Shown here in pieces: positions 1 to 8,862 of a stretch of DNA of 64,000 nucleotides. The first letter of the stretch is position 1; every line of letters starts with the position of its first letter. The notes beneath the pieces were generated by a model, which saw only the letters and a program-made list of their open reading frames with translations, was not told where the DNA came from and did no database searches. Origin of the DNA: Vibrio splendidus (GTDB taxonomy: Bacteria > Pseudomonadota > Gammaproteobacteria > Enterobacterales > Vibrionaceae); contig NZ_LNRF01000001.1 in assembly GCF_001557875.1 (NCBI RefSeq), positions 868,001 to 932,000 of the forward strand, read 5' to 3'. Position numbers and translations under genes: made by a program.

Positions 1-26
1 CGGCTAAAGAGCAACTTCAAAAATAA
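1..26 (+). CDS. Possible 3' end of an upstream gene
   Basis: The third reading frame runs open from the window edge and ends AKEQLQK followed by TAA at 24-26. A strong terminator about 50 bases further on fits a gene ending here. Too little is visible to name a product, and the other frames also stop soon, so this is tentative. Confidence 0.3.
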
Positions 27-73
27 GTGAATTTGAATGAGCTAATATCGATTTAGCTTAATCCACATTCAAT

Positions 74-122
74 AAAAAGGTCGTTTAAGTTCAGCAACAG
101 GCTGTCTTAACGGCCTTTTTTG
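74..122 (+). terminator. Rho-independent terminator
   Basis: AAAAAGGTCGTTTAAG pairs with CTTAACGGCCTTTTT, with an inner CAGC/GCTG helix and a T run at the end. It would end transcription of whatever gene lies left of the window. Confidence 0.8.
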
Positions 123-448
123 ATCTTGGTGGCGATTTTTGACTTTGATTTGAGTACTTTCAATCATCTTCTCCGATCCTATACATACCGACCATTTCAA
201 CACAATTGACAGCAACCTTGCCAAATTTGTGTGACTACTGACAATTTACTTACTAGACTTAACTAACCTATGTGCGACCTGATATGTGCACCTTGATGAA
301 CAGAGTTTTTGGATGAAGAAAGCCCTAAATAATAGGGCTAACCGATTTGGGCCATGAGCGCGGTTTATCTATGAGTCACATTAAGGAAAAGAATAAGAAG
401 GCAAGAAACTAAGCCCTTTATTGAGCAGTGATTTATAGGAAATGAGTT
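123..448. other. Intergenic region before the DUF4382 gene
   Basis: No convincing gene is seen. A small hairpin, AGCCCTA-AATAA-TAGGGCT, lies at about 321-339. It is not followed by a T run and so sits in the probable leader of the next gene. A purine-rich ribosome site (AGGAAATGAG) precedes the ATG at 449. Confidence 0.5.
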
Positions 449-1477
449 ATGAAGTATTTTAAGGAAACAGCTTTAGCGAGCCTTGTGCTGGCTGGGCTTG
501 TTGGTTGTGGCGGTGATTCAGGTTCATCAAGCAGCACGACTCCCATTACCTTGAGCGTGAGTGATGCGCCCATTGATGATGTTAAAGACGTCACCGTGAC
601 ATTCAGTAAGGTCGCTTTACTTCCTCAAGGGGGAGGTTCGCCACTGATTTATGATGTGTATAAAACGGACGAAAACGGCGATTACGTTGATGAAAATGGC
701 GATCCTTTGCCAGATGGTGAGGATCCGATTCCATTAAGTGTGAATTTGTTGGATTACCAAGGCAGCGATGCGCTTCCTTTGATTGAAAATGAGGTCATTC
801 CGGTAGGCAGTTATAAGTTGTGTGTGTTCGCAAATGACGGCGATCATCCAACAGATCCATCTTACGTGATAGAAAACGATGATACGACCCATGAGCTAAC
901 GGTGAAAGGTGAAGGTGCGTGTCCGCAAGGTGTGGGTAAAGAAGATAACGCTGGCGTACTTTACTTTAATAACTCATTTAATGTGAACCAACAAAGTAAC
1001 GATTTTGTTGTCGAGTTCGATCTTCGACGTGGGCTAAAGAACAGTTCGACTTTCCCTGATTACACTATTCAAAGAACGTCTGTAAGCCTTATCAATACGG
1101 TTGAGACAGGAAACATTGAAGGTACTGTAGCGACAACAACTTTTGGAGCTTGTAACCCTACAAATGATAATACCTTTGCTCAGGCGGTCTACTTGTATGA
1201 AGGTGACATCGCTAAAGCTGACATGGCTCCGATTGGCGGCAGTGATGAAGTGAAACCGATCACTTCAGCATCAGTGGCAATGAATGAAGCACAGACTAAC
1301 TATGAGTTCTCTCTGGGCTTCATTGATCCAGGTACTTACTCATTAGGTTATACCTGTACTGCGCAACATGACAGTGGTGAAGATAATGCTGATCCGGTTG
1401 CTGATGGTTTTGAAATCTATGATGTTCAAAACGGCGTGCAAGTAACGGTTGGTCAAGATAGCCAAGTGTCATTCTAA
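449..1477 (+). CDS. DUF4382 domain lipoprotein
   Basis: A 342-residue protein with a lipoprotein signal peptide (lipobox LVGC, Cys at about 20) followed by a Gly/Ser linker, so it is probably anchored in a membrane and faces the periplasm or surface. Residues about 33-210 match the DUF4382 family, whose hallmark is an early LSVSDAPIDDV stretch followed by a beta-sandwich pattern (TVTFSKVALLP). The second half looks like a further beta-rich domain with paired cysteines. DUF4382 proteins have no established biochemical function. The gene appears monocistronic, with its own terminator just downstream. Family assignment is from motif recall; the role is unknown. Confidence 0.8.
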   Translation: MKYFKETALASLVLAGLVGCGGDSGSSSSTTPITLSVSDAPIDDVKDVTVTFSKVALLPQGGGSPLIYDVYKTDENGDYVDENGDPLPDGEDPIPLSVNLLDYQGSDALPLIENEVIPVGSYKLCVFANDGDHPTDPSYVIENDDTTHELTVKGEGACPQGVGKEDNAGVLYFNNSFNVNQQSNDFVVEFDLRRGLKNSSTFPDYTIQRTSVSLINTVETGNIEGTVATTTFGACNPTNDNTFAQAVYLYEGDIAKADMAPIGGSDEVKPITSASVAMNEAQTNYEFSLGFIDPGTYSLGYTCTAQHDSGEDNADPVADGFEIYDVQNGVQVTVGQDSQVSF

Positions 1478-1501
1478 CCTTGATGTGAATGACGATTTTT
1501 A

Positions 1502-1537
1502 ATCAAAACGGTCTCTTATTTAGAGGCCGCTTTTGAT
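1502..1537 (+). terminator. Terminator of the DUF4382 gene
   Basis: A long hairpin: ATCAAAA-CGGTCTC pairs with GAGGCCG-C-TTTTGAT around a TTATTTA loop, with one bulged C. It lies 25 bases after the stop codon. Confidence 0.75.
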
Positions 1538-1649
1538 CATGTCACCTAGCTAGCATGAATTTGATGCGCATTAAGTGTGACTCTAGGGAAGTGATAATGT
1601 ACTTTGTATCTCTTACTTTAACCTAGCGAAATGTACTCCGGCGTTGCTC

Positions 1650-2378
1650 ATGAAATCTAGCTTAAGCATTCGATCTTACACTAAGCAATTTAATACCCAT
1701 GCTCATGATGACCATCATCAACTGGTATTGCCGATCCAAGGCAGTATCAATATCGAGATGGAGGGGTATATCGGCAAAGTGGCCGTGGGCGAATGTGTGG
1801 TGATTCCGGTAACCACAGCGCATGCGTTTAAGGCGGATGAAGCAGCGCGGTTTATTGTCGCAGATATGGCAGAGTTGCCGCAGCACTTGTTGGAGCATGA
1901 GCTCTCGGTTTTCACGATAACACCACCTTTAATGAGCTTCCTGTTGTTTGTAGAGAAGCAGTTGGAATATCAGGTCGATAGTGGCATTGAGTCATCAATC
2001 TTGGATGTGTTTTCATTGCTGTTAGAGCAACAACAAGTGAGCAAGAGCATCGACCCAAGAATCCGCGCGGTACAAAGGCTGATCGCGGATAATTACACCC
2101 AGCCGTTATCCATTTCACAGCTTGCTGAAACGGCCTGTTTGAGTCCTACTCAATTCAAAAAACGCTTCAAAGAGTGTCTGGGTATCAGTGCGCTTAAATA
2201 CATCACTCGATATCGCATGGAGAAAGCCCAAGCCTTGTTAACCCACACCGATTTACCGGTTCAGTTGATTGCTGAAAATGTGGGATATAATGATGTTTCT
2301 GCTTTCAGTCGCCGTTTCTCTCAGCACTTTGGAATGTCTCCGAGGGCGTTTCTAGGCTCAATGAAAGACAGTCTTTAG
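1650..2378 (+). CDS. AraC-family regulator with N-terminal cupin
   Basis: A 242-residue regulator. Residues about 10-80 form a cupin-like sensor domain (HAHDDHHQLVLPIQG, then a second strand set with VIPVTTAHAF). Residues about 140-240 carry the AraC two-HTH domain (ISQLAETACLSPTQFKKRFKE and VGYNDVSAFSRRFSQHFGMSP). A TTG six bases upstream (1644) is possible, but ATG at 1650 is the simpler start. The next gene on the same strand is an EamA exporter 85 bases away. In many gammaproteobacteria such a regulator controls the adjacent exporter, so it is the likely activator of that gene. The effector is unknown. Confidence 0.85.
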   Translation: MKSSLSIRSYTKQFNTHAHDDHHQLVLPIQGSINIEMEGYIGKVAVGECVVIPVTTAHAFKADEAARFIVADMAELPQHLLEHELSVFTITPPLMSFLLFVEKQLEYQVDSGIESSILDVFSLLLEQQQVSKSIDPRIRAVQRLIADNYTQPLSISQLAETACLSPTQFKKRFKECLGISALKYITRYRMEKAQALLTHTDLPVQLIAENVGYNDVSAFSRRFSQHFGMSPRAFLGSMKDSL

Positions 2379-2463
2379 AAACAACAATAGCGTCCTTTCG
2401 GCAAACTAAACTTTATTAATCTTCACTATTATCTATTTCAGAACTGAAAATTGGGTAATAGAA

Positions 2464-3381
2464 ATGAATCTTGCCATCAATCGTGTTAACGAATTCCAAA
2501 CGGGCACTTTAGCCATCTTGTTTGCTTCTATTTTATGGGGCACGACAGGCACCGCTGCAAGTTTTGTGCCTGATCTAAGCCCCTTAGCGATTGGTGCATT
2601 CTCTATGGGCGTCGGCGGCCTAATGCAAGCGGGCTTGGCGTATCGAAAAATCCTATTCGCTTTCGACAAACTTTTGCAGAACAAGAAGCTGCTGACAGTG
2701 AGCGCTTTGGCTTTGGCGGTCTATCCTTTAGCTTTCTATTCTTCAATGAAATTATCAGGCGTAGCGGTTGGTACAGTGGTTTCGATTGCAACCGCACCTT
2801 TCTTTTCGGCACTGTTAGAGTGTCTGATTAGCAAAAAGAATAATATCAACAAACGTTGGCTCACTAGCTTTGCGATTGGTGTGGTGGGTATTGGGCTGTT
2901 GGTGTTTTCAGAATCTTCATCGACGAATGAATCCAGTGATGATCTCAAGCTATTGGGTATTGCTTTAGGTCTGCTCGCAGGCTTGTGTTACGCCATTTAT
3001 TCTTGGGCGACAAAGGCACTGATCGATAAAGGGATTAAGTCGCAAGCGGCGATGGGCAGTATTTTTGGCCTCGGCGCGATGCTGTTGCTGCCAACGCTCT
3101 GGTTTACTGGTGATAACCTGTTCTCCTCGCACACTAACGTATTAGTCATCAGTTATCTGACGTTAATCCCACAATGCTTGGGCTATGTCGCCTTCAGTTT
3201 TGGTTTACGCCACGTGACCGCGAGTAGCGCCAATCTGCTGACTCTGTTTGAACCAGTAGTTGCAGCGGTGCTTGCCGTCTGCGTTGTCGGTGAGCTGATT
3301 CCTTTTATAGGCTGGCTAGGTATGTCTCTGATTGTGCTGTGCTTGTTTATACAGTCGAAGTCAGCTAAAGGAACGTTATAA
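2464..3381 (+). CDS. EamA/DMT-family inner-membrane transporter
   Basis: A 305-residue polytopic protein with about ten hydrophobic segments arranged as two EamA repeats (about 14-140 and 160-298). The first repeat opens with GTLAILFASILWGTTGTAAS, typical of the drug/metabolite transporter superfamily. The second repeat ends with the usual NLLTLFEPVVAAVLAVCVVGE. It probably exports a small metabolite or amino acid across the inner membrane. The substrate cannot be deduced. The start ATG follows GGTAATAGAA. The neighbouring AraC gene is the probable regulator. Confidence 0.85.
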   Translation: MNLAINRVNEFQTGTLAILFASILWGTTGTAASFVPDLSPLAIGAFSMGVGGLMQAGLAYRKILFAFDKLLQNKKLLTVSALALAVYPLAFYSSMKLSGVAVGTVVSIATAPFFSALLECLISKKNNINKRWLTSFAIGVVGIGLLVFSESSSTNESSDDLKLLGIALGLLAGLCYAIYSWATKALIDKGIKSQAAMGSIFGLGAMLLLPTLWFTGDNLFSSHTNVLVISYLTLIPQCLGYVAFSFGLRHVTASSANLLTLFEPVVAAVLAVCVVGELIPFIGWLGMSLIVLCLFIQSKSAKGTL

Positions 3382-3403
3382 GTATTTGTTTTGTAGCATC
3401 TAA

Positions 3404-3434
3404 TTGAAATTTATTCATGCGTAATTCTTATAAT
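3404..3434 (+). promoter_or_regulatory. Candidate sigma-70 promoter of the thiamine operon
   Basis: A perfect TATAAT lies at 3429-3434 with TTGAAA (one mismatch to TTGACA) at 3404-3409. The 19-base spacing is longer than ideal. A start near 3441 would place the TPP aptamer about 45 bases into the transcript. Confidence 0.45.
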
Positions 3435-3484
3435 TGAATAAAATCAGTATCTCAGTTGTGAGAGTGCTGTTACTATCGCTATCA

Positions 3485-3579
3485 ATAGTCGGGGGGCATA
3501 TACCTTATTTGGTGTTTGCTGAGATCGTTAATCGAGACCCGTTGAACCTGATTCAGTTAACACTGGCGTAGGGAACTAT
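3485..3579 (+). promoter_or_regulatory. TPP riboswitch (THI element) aptamer
   Basis: All conserved TPP aptamer blocks are present in order: a G-rich 5' strand (CGGGGGGC), GCTGAGA at 3518-3524, ACCCGTTGAACCTGAT around 3537-3552, and GGCGTAGGGAACT at 3565-3577. Helix P1 can form from ATAGT (3485-3489) and ACTAT (3575-3579). Thiamine pyrophosphate binding would turn down the thiD operon that follows. This family is well established and its position before thiamine genes agrees. Confidence 0.95.
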
Positions 3580-3656
3580 AAGCACTCGATCTACGTCTGC
3601 ATTCATGAAGACTGTTCATGAATCTATTGCGACTTCTCCTTCGATCGGTGTTCGTT

Positions 3657-3683
3657 CTCCTACGTCTTGTAAGATAGTAGGAG
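3657..3683 (+). promoter_or_regulatory. Riboswitch expression platform: hairpin hiding the thiD ribosome site
   Basis: CTCCTAC (3657-3663) is fully complementary to GTAGGAG (3677-3683), which is the Shine-Dalgarno sequence six bases before the thiD ATG. Inner pairs extend the stem. The strand 3658-3666 can alternatively pair over nine positions with GGCGTAGGG (3565-3573), the conserved 3' part of the aptamer. The two folds exclude each other, so control is probably at translation initiation. Confidence 0.75.
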
Positions 3684-3688
3684 CGACA

Positions 3689-4582
3689 ATGACACACAGT
3701 TCTATTTCAAAAGATTTAGCGCCAAAAGCCTCAGTTTCACAGCACTCTGCTGGTGGTTCGATTTCAACGAACACTCCGATTGTATTGACGATCGCTGGCT
3801 CAGACAGCGGTGGCGGTGCAGGTATCCAAGCTGATATTAAAGCCATGTCTGCTACAGGTAGCTTCGCTTGTTCGGTAATTACCGCTATCACTTCCCAGAA
3901 CACTCAAGGCGTTTCTGCCATTTTTCCTATTCCACTCGACCATGTCGCGAGTCAGTTAGACGCGGTTTTCACTGACCTAAATATCGTGGCCGTGAAGGTC
4001 GGCATGTTGGCCGATTCGCAAATCATTAAAGTCGTTGCAGACAAAATTAAGCAGTATCAACCTAAACACTTAGTGATTGACCCTGTAATGGTCGCGACAA
4101 GTGGTGACCTGCTTTTAGAAAACTCAGCCATCACGACGCTGAAACAAGAGTTGATTCCGCTGGCAGACATCATTACGCCTAATTTGCCTGAAGGCGCAGC
4201 ATTAACAGGCAAGCCAGTACCTGAAAGCGAAGCTGAAATGCAGGGCATGATTGAAGACCTGCGTGCTTTGGGCGCGAAAGCGGTACTCCTAAAAGGCGGC
4301 CATTTAGAGAAAGATGAAAACAGTAATGACCTACTGATTCTGCCAACTACGTCTGCATTGATTAGCGCTAAGCGTTTCCCGACTAAAAACACGCACGGTA
4401 CGGGTTGTACGCTTTCATCTGCTATTGCTTCTTTCTTAGCGCAAGGCAACACGCTGTCAGAGGCTGTTGACCTAGGCAAACAATACATTTCTCGCGCAAT
4501 TGCTCACGCTGATGAGTTGCAAGTCGGCCAAGGTCATGGCCCGGTAAATCACTTCTTCGCTGGACACGGTAATGTCCGTTAA
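3689..4582 (+). CDS. thiD: Hydroxymethylpyrimidine (phosphate) kinase ThiD
   Basis: A ribokinase-fold enzyme that phosphorylates HMP and HMP-phosphate to HMP-pyrophosphate for thiamine synthesis, in the cytoplasm. The core begins [20 protein letters not shown], the ThiD signature. The C-terminal anion-hole motif [16 protein letters not shown] carries the catalytic Cys region. The start was set at ATG 3689 (297 residues) because it follows GTAGGAG at ideal spacing. An in-frame ATG at 3605 lacks a ribosome site and would translate through the riboswitch output region. About 30 residues before the kinase core are extra relative to typical ThiD. First gene of the operon; it overlaps thiZ by 11 bases. 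Confidence 0.93.
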   Translation: MTHSSISKDLAPKASVSQHSAGGSISTNTPIVLTIAGSDSGGGAGIQADIKAMSATGSFACSVITAITSQNTQGVSAIFPIPLDHVASQLDAVFTDLNIVAVKVGMLADSQIIKVVADKIKQYQPKHLVIDPVMVATSGDLLLENSAITTLKQELIPLADIITPNLPEGAALTGKPVPESEAEMQGMIEDLRALGAKAVLLKGGHLEKDENSNDLLILPTTSALISAKRFPTKNTHGTGCTLSSAIASFLAQGNTLSEAVDLGKQYISRAIAHADELQVGQGHGPVNHFFAGHGNVR

Positions 4583-5336
4583 TACGGTTGGTGTTCAGCT
4601 CAGCAATGCCTCCTTACGTTATAACGACAGTGAGCACGCGACCTTGTCTGGGTTGTCGCTTAGCTTAAACGCAGGTAAGTGGACGGTATTGCTGGGTCGA
4701 AGTGGCTGCGGAAAAACCACGGTATTGCGTTATCTGGCAGGCTTGCTGGACGACAAAGTGGAGTGGCAGGGCACATTGGTAACGTCCGATGAATTGCCTT
4801 TAACGGATCGCATCGCTTACATGGCGCAGCAGGACTTGTTACTGCCGTGGTTGTCGGTTATCGACAATGTATGCCTGAGTCATCGCTTTCAAGATTCCGC
4901 AGATAAGCATCAAAGCCAAGCTCAAGCTAACCAAGCATTGGAGTTACTAGCATCGGTTGGTTTGGCTGATTACGCAGATACCATGCCGGATCAATTGTCT
5001 GGTGGTATGCGTCAGCGTGTTGCTTTGGCTCGAACCTTAATGCAAGACAAGCCAGTCGTGTTGATGGATGAACCTTTCTCAGCGCTGGATGCGGTAACAA
5101 GACACAAGTTACAGAGCTTAGCGTATGAACTGTTAAGAGATAAAACCGTTGTGTTGATCACCCATGATCCACAAGAAGCGGTGCGTTTAGCGGATAACTT
5201 GTATGTACTGCAAGGCACGCCTGCGAGTGCTCACTCTTTATCTGTGCCTCACACGTCAACGCCACGCGTGTTAGATGGGGAATGTGCTGAGCTGCAACAA
5301 GCGATCTTAGATCAGTTGGAACTTGATTATGAATGA
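4572..5336 (+). CDS. thiZ: Thiamine-precursor ABC transporter ATPase ThiZ
   Basis: A 254-residue ABC ATPase of the NitT/TauT-like class. Walker A is GRSGCGKTT (about 42-50), the signature is LSGGMRQRVALAR, and Walker B is VVLMDEPFSALD followed by the H-loop ITHD. It would energise import of the pyrimidine precursor (HMP or formylaminopyrimidine) with ThiX and ThiY. The Q-loop sequence MAQQDLLLPWLSV is typical of this subfamily. It overlaps thiD upstream and thiX downstream, implying translational coupling. The ThiXYZ assignment rests on the operon context as well as on the family. Confidence 0.88.
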   Translation: MSVNTVGVQLSNASLRYNDSEHATLSGLSLSLNAGKWTVLLGRSGCGKTTVLRYLAGLLDDKVEWQGTLVTSDELPLTDRIAYMAQQDLLLPWLSVIDNVCLSHRFQDSADKHQSQAQANQALELLASVGLADYADTMPDQLSGGMRQRVALARTLMQDKPVVLMDEPFSALDAVTRHKLQSLAYELLRDKTVVLITHDPQEAVRLADNLYVLQGTPASAHSLSVPHTSTPRVLDGECAELQQAILDQLELDYE

Positions 5337-6144
5337 TTTAACGCGAAGCGAAGCTGTGGCTCGTTCAGCTAACGTACAGACTGCCACTACACGTCCTCGT
5401 CAGATGAATCCCGTTATGCGTTTGCTTATCAGCAGCGCCGTGATTCTCGGTTTATGGCAACTGGTGGTGGTTATCTTCGAAATGCCTAGCTTCATTCTGC
5501 CAGCACCTGCAGAAGTCTTCATCAAGCTAATTGAACGTTACGATGTGTTACTCAAACATACTTGGGTGACAGCGCAAGAGATCCTACTTGGCTTGTTACT
5601 CGGTTTGTCGATGGGGCTGTTTTTCGCCCTGCAGATGCTGATGTTTGATCCGCTAAAGCGTTGGCTATTGCCTATCTTAATTGCCAGCCAAGCGATCCCC
5701 GTGTTTGCTATCGCGCCAGTACTGATGCTGTGGCTTGGCTATGGTATCGCGTCAAAAGTGGTGATGGCGGCAATCATTATCTTCTTCCCTGTGACCACAT
5801 GTTGCTACGACGGCTTACGTAATACACCGACAGGCTATCTCGATCTTGCCAAAACGATGGGCGCATCGAAATGGCAATTACTGCGTTATATCCAACTGCC
5901 TGCTGCGCTGCCAACCTTAGCGTCTGGCATTCGTGTGGCGGTGGTTATTGCCCCAATTGGCGCGGTCGTCGGGGAGTGGGTTGGTTCGAGCGAAGGGCTG
6001 GGTTATCTAATGCTACAGGCCAACGCGCGCATGATCATCGATGAGATGTTTGCAGCCTTGTTCATCTTGGCGGTGCTGTCTATCTCGCTCTACTTCATCA
6101 CAGACAAATTACTCAAAAAAGCTATCCCTTGGGAGAACCAGTAA
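5329..6144 (+). CDS. thiX: Thiamine-precursor ABC transporter permease ThiX
   Basis: A 271-residue inner-membrane permease with about six transmembrane segments. A BPD_transp_1 cytoplasmic loop is visible (LAKTMGASKWQLLRYIQLPAALP), which couples to the ATPase. ATG 5329 is preferred over the TTG at 5323; it overlaps the end of thiZ by eight bases. It probably forms the pore of the HMP/FAMP importer with ThiZ and ThiY. Substrate specificity is inferred from the riboswitch and the neighbours. Confidence 0.88.
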   Translation: MNDLTRSEAVARSANVQTATTRPRQMNPVMRLLISSAVILGLWQLVVVIFEMPSFILPAPAEVFIKLIERYDVLLKHTWVTAQEILLGLLLGLSMGLFFALQMLMFDPLKRWLLPILIASQAIPVFAIAPVLMLWLGYGIASKVVMAAIIIFFPVTTCCYDGLRNTPTGYLDLAKTMGASKWQLLRYIQLPAALPTLASGIRVAVVIAPIGAVVGEWVGSSEGLGYLMLQANARMIIDEMFAALFILAVLSISLYFITDKLLKKAIPWENQ

Positions 6145-6264
6145 TGGTTCACTCAATAACTCTTTGTTTAATAAAGCTTCGCCCAAGGCTATTTATCTCA
6201 ACAATAACTCGTTAAAAATTAGCTCGATAAACACAATAATAATATTCAAAAGGAAAGGTTAACT

Positions 6265-7221
6265 ATGAAAAATACCAAATTGGTCGGTGCAGTGGCACTG
6301 CTTGCTGCTCTAGTTTCCGGTCATGCATTAGCGGATTCGGAACAGAAAAAACTGACACTGATGTTGGATTGGTTTGTAAACCCGAACCATGGCCCGATTG
6401 TGATTGCTCAAGAGCGTGGTTACTTTGCTGACCAAGGCTTAGACATAGAAATTCAAGAGCCAGCTGACCCAAGCACGCCAGCAAAATTGGTTGCGGCAGG
6501 TAAGGTCGATTTAGCGGTCACTTACCAACCAAGTTTAACCATGGATGTGGCAGCGGGTCTTCCTTTAGTTCGTGCATCAACCCTTATCGCGACGCCACTG
6601 AACACACTAATGGTACTGGATAACGGCAAGAACGATTCACTAGCGGATCTGAAAGGCAAGAAGATCGGTATTGCGATCGCAGGAAATGAAGAAGCGACTA
6701 TCGGCACTATGCTGGCTCAAGAAAATGTTGCGTTTACCGACGTGCAAACCATCAATGTCGGTTGGGCACTTTCATCTTCATTGGCATCAGGCAAGGTAGA
6801 CGCGATCTGGGGTGGCTTACGTAACTTCGAAACTAACCAGCTAGCCCTTGAAGGCTTTAAAGCCAAAGCGTTTTTCCCAGAAGAGCACGGTGTGCCAGCT
6901 TACGATGAGCTGATCTTTGTGGCGAACGCAAAAATACACGACGACGAAGCAATCAAAGCGTTCAACAAAGCTCTTGAGCAAGCAACGACTTACATCGTGA
7001 ATCATCCAAAAGAGTCATGGAGCGAGTTTGTCGCGTATTCACCAGATACGTTGAACAACGAGCTTAACCAACGCGCATGGAACGATACACTGACTCGTTT
7101 TGCACTTCGCCCTTCAGCTGTAGATATGAAGCGTTACGACGATTACGCGAAGTTCATGTTTGACAAAGGCATCATCAAATCATTACCAAAAGCCGCTGAT
7201 TACGTACCGACTTTTGACTAA
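6265..7221 (+). CDS. thiY: Thiamine-precursor periplasmic binding protein ThiY
   Basis: A 318-residue NMT1/THI5-like solute-binding protein. A Sec signal peptide ends at SGHALA, so the mature protein starts near residue 24. The mature part opens with LTLMLDWFVNPNHGPIVIAQ, the conserved start of THI5-type pyrimidine binders (the DWFVNPNHGP motif contacts the ligand in this family). It delivers HMP or formylaminopyrimidine to ThiX. A strong ribosome site, AAAGGAAAGG, lies just upstream. The 120-base gap after thiX is the largest within the operon, and no separate promoter is obvious in it. Confidence 0.9.
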   Translation: MKNTKLVGAVALLAALVSGHALADSEQKKLTLMLDWFVNPNHGPIVIAQERGYFADQGLDIEIQEPADPSTPAKLVAAGKVDLAVTYQPSLTMDVAAGLPLVRASTLIATPLNTLMVLDNGKNDSLADLKGKKIGIAIAGNEEATIGTMLAQENVAFTDVQTINVGWALSSSLASGKVDAIWGGLRNFETNQLALEGFKAKAFFPEEHGVPAYDELIFVANAKIHDDEAIKAFNKALEQATTYIVNHPKESWSEFVAYSPDTLNNELNQRAWNDTLTRFALRPSAVDMKRYDDYAKFMFDKGIIKSLPKAADYVPTFD

Positions 7222-7229
7222 GGAATCTC

Positions 7230-7910
7230 ATGAAATACCAAGACTTAATCCAAGCCTGTCAGCAAGATTGGCAAGACTACACTGAGCATGATTTTGTTAA
7301 AACGTTGGCAAATGGCACTCTTGCTCAGCCGTGTTTTCTGCATTACCTAAAGCAAGATTTTCTGTTTTTGAAGCAATATGCTCGCGCTTATGCATTGGCA
7401 ATTTACAAGGCAAAGACACTGGCTGATATGCGTCGTGCACTGCCTAGTGTTCATGCTCTGTTAGATTGTGAAATTTCACACCACGTGACTTACTGTGGTC
7501 AGTGGGGTTTAACCGAATCGGATTTAGAAAACGAACCTGAAGATTTCGGCACTGTTGCCTACACGCGCTACGTTCTAGATGCGGGTATGACGGGTGATCT
7601 TGTCGACTTATATGCGGCACTGGCTCCGTGTTCAATTGGTTATGCCGTGATTGGTAAAGCACTTCTAGAAAGTAGCGATACCGTTTTAGAAGGCAACCCA
7701 TATGCAAGCTGGCTACAGCTTTACGGCGGTGAAGAGTTCCAGTCGGGCGTGGCAACGGGCGCTGAGTATTTCAATCAGCTACTGGCTGAAATTGATATCA
7801 ACAGCGAGCGCGGTCAGAACATCGTTCATATCTTCAAAACGGCAACGCGTATGGAAGTGGCTTTTTGGCAGCAAGGTCTGAATGCACTTAATGACTCAAC
7901 CGCGGCTTAA
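7230..7910 (+). CDS. tenA: Aminopyrimidine aminohydrolase TenA
   Basis: A 226-residue TenA/thiaminase II enzyme that releases HMP from degraded thiamine (aminopyrimidine hydrolysis), in the cytoplasm. The expected catalytic residues are visible: Cys134 in LAPCSIGY, the conserved acid Asp43 in LKQDF, and Glu209 in RMEVAFW near the C-terminus. This is the TenA_C type with an active-site cysteine. It sits eight bases after thiY and 29 before thiM, which fits a salvage operon that imports and recycles base-degraded thiamine. Confidence 0.92.
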   Translation: MKYQDLIQACQQDWQDYTEHDFVKTLANGTLAQPCFLHYLKQDFLFLKQYARAYALAIYKAKTLADMRRALPSVHALLDCEISHHVTYCGQWGLTESDLENEPEDFGTVAYTRYVLDAGMTGDLVDLYAALAPCSIGYAVIGKALLESSDTVLEGNPYASWLQLYGGEEFQSGVATGAEYFNQLLAEIDINSERGQNIVHIFKTATRMEVAFWQQGLNALNDSTAA

Positions 7911-7939
7911 AAGCGACTTTCACGAATAAGGATTAATCC

Positions 7940-8725
7940 ATGCTAACTGAACAAATCATCCAATCGTTGCGCGCAGTACGAGAGCAAAAACCACTGGTTG
8001 TGAACATCACCAACTATGTAGTGATGAACAACACGGCCAATGCGTTATTGGCGCTTGGCGCTTCGCCTATTATGGCGCATTCACAGCAAGAGCTGGCAGA
8101 GATGATGTCTTTCTCTGGCGCGCTTGTGATCAACATTGGCACGCTTGATAGTCTTTGGGCGCCAAGAATGTGTTTTGCTGTAGAACAAGCGAATGCGAAC
8201 AACAAGGTAGTGGTTCTTGACCCGGTGGGTTGTGGGGCAAGTACGTTGCGTACCGAGACTTCTCGTGAAATTGCACGCTTAGCCGACAAGTTGATCATTC
8301 GTGGTAACGCGTCTGAGATTATCGCGTTAGCGGGTGAGCAAGCACAGAGTAAAGGTGTTGATGCGCTGGATAGCAGTGATGCTGCATTAGGCGCAGCGCA
8401 ATGCTTAGTCGCTGAATACGGTGCGAATGTGGTGATTTCTGGTGAGACAGATTACGTTGTCACTAAAGACAGCGTTGTTACGTTAAACAACGGACATCCA
8501 ATGATGCCGTATGTGACGGGCATGGGTTGTACTCTTACTGCATTAACGGGCGCTTTCGCTGCTGTTGGAGATGACAGTGGTTTGGCGGCAGCGGCGGTAT
8601 TGGGTGTGGTTGGTGAAATTGCTGCTGAGAACTCACGCGGCCCAGGTAGCTTACAGATGAACTTGCTTGATGAGCTGTATCAATTGGATGAAGAGACGTT
8701 GATCCAACGTTTGAAGGTTCAGTAG
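7940..8725 (+). CDS. thiM: Hydroxyethylthiazole kinase ThiM
   Basis: A 261-residue ribokinase-like enzyme that phosphorylates 4-methyl-5-(2-hydroxyethyl)thiazole for salvage. The N-terminus [28 protein letters not shown] splits into the two ThiM hallmarks NITNYVV and GASPIMAH. The C-terminal [13 protein letters not shown] holds the catalytic Cys and anion hole. It is the last gene of the riboswitch-led operon and is followed by a strong terminator. Its product is joined to HMP-PP by ThiE, encoded 2.3 kb away. Confidence 0.93.
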   Translation: MLTEQIIQSLRAVREQKPLVVNITNYVVMNNTANALLALGASPIMAHSQQELAEMMSFSGALVINIGTLDSLWAPRMCFAVEQANANNKVVVLDPVGCGASTLRTETSREIARLADKLIIRGNASEIIALAGEQAQSKGVDALDSSDAALGAAQCLVAEYGANVVISGETDYVVTKDSVVTLNNGHPMMPYVTGMGCTLTALTGAFAAVGDDSGLAAAAVLGVVGEIAAENSRGPGSLQMNLLDELYQLDEETLIQRLKVQ

Positions 8726-8756
8726 ATTCAATCTAGATTAGCATTCGTAGCTTATT

Positions 8757-8791
8757 AAAAAGCCCTCAATACATATGTGTTGAGGGCTTTT
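8757..8791 (+). terminator. Terminator at the end of the thiamine operon
   Basis: AAAAGCCCTCAA, a short loop, then TTGAGGGCTTTT. It lies 30 bases after thiM and could also end the converging chemoreceptor transcript. Confidence 0.9.
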
Positions 8792-8862
8792 CTATTATTG
8801 CTTCAAAACCGTATTAACTCGTCGTTGTGTTAGCTATCTCGTTATGTGAGCAATTGGTTTCG

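Noticed and set aside
3605..3688. N-terminal extension of ThiD from an earlier in-frame ATG
   Set aside because: No ribosome site precedes it. It runs through the riboswitch output hairpin, while ATG 3689 has GTAGGAG at proper distance.
4057..4488. 143-codon open frame antisense to thiD
   Set aside because: Shadow of a well-supported coding gene; no ribosome site and no recognisable protein character.
6041..6262. Plus-strand frame overlapping the end of thiX
   Set aside because: Composition is low-complexity Ser/Asn and it overlaps a clear permease; the adjacent gap simply lacks stops.
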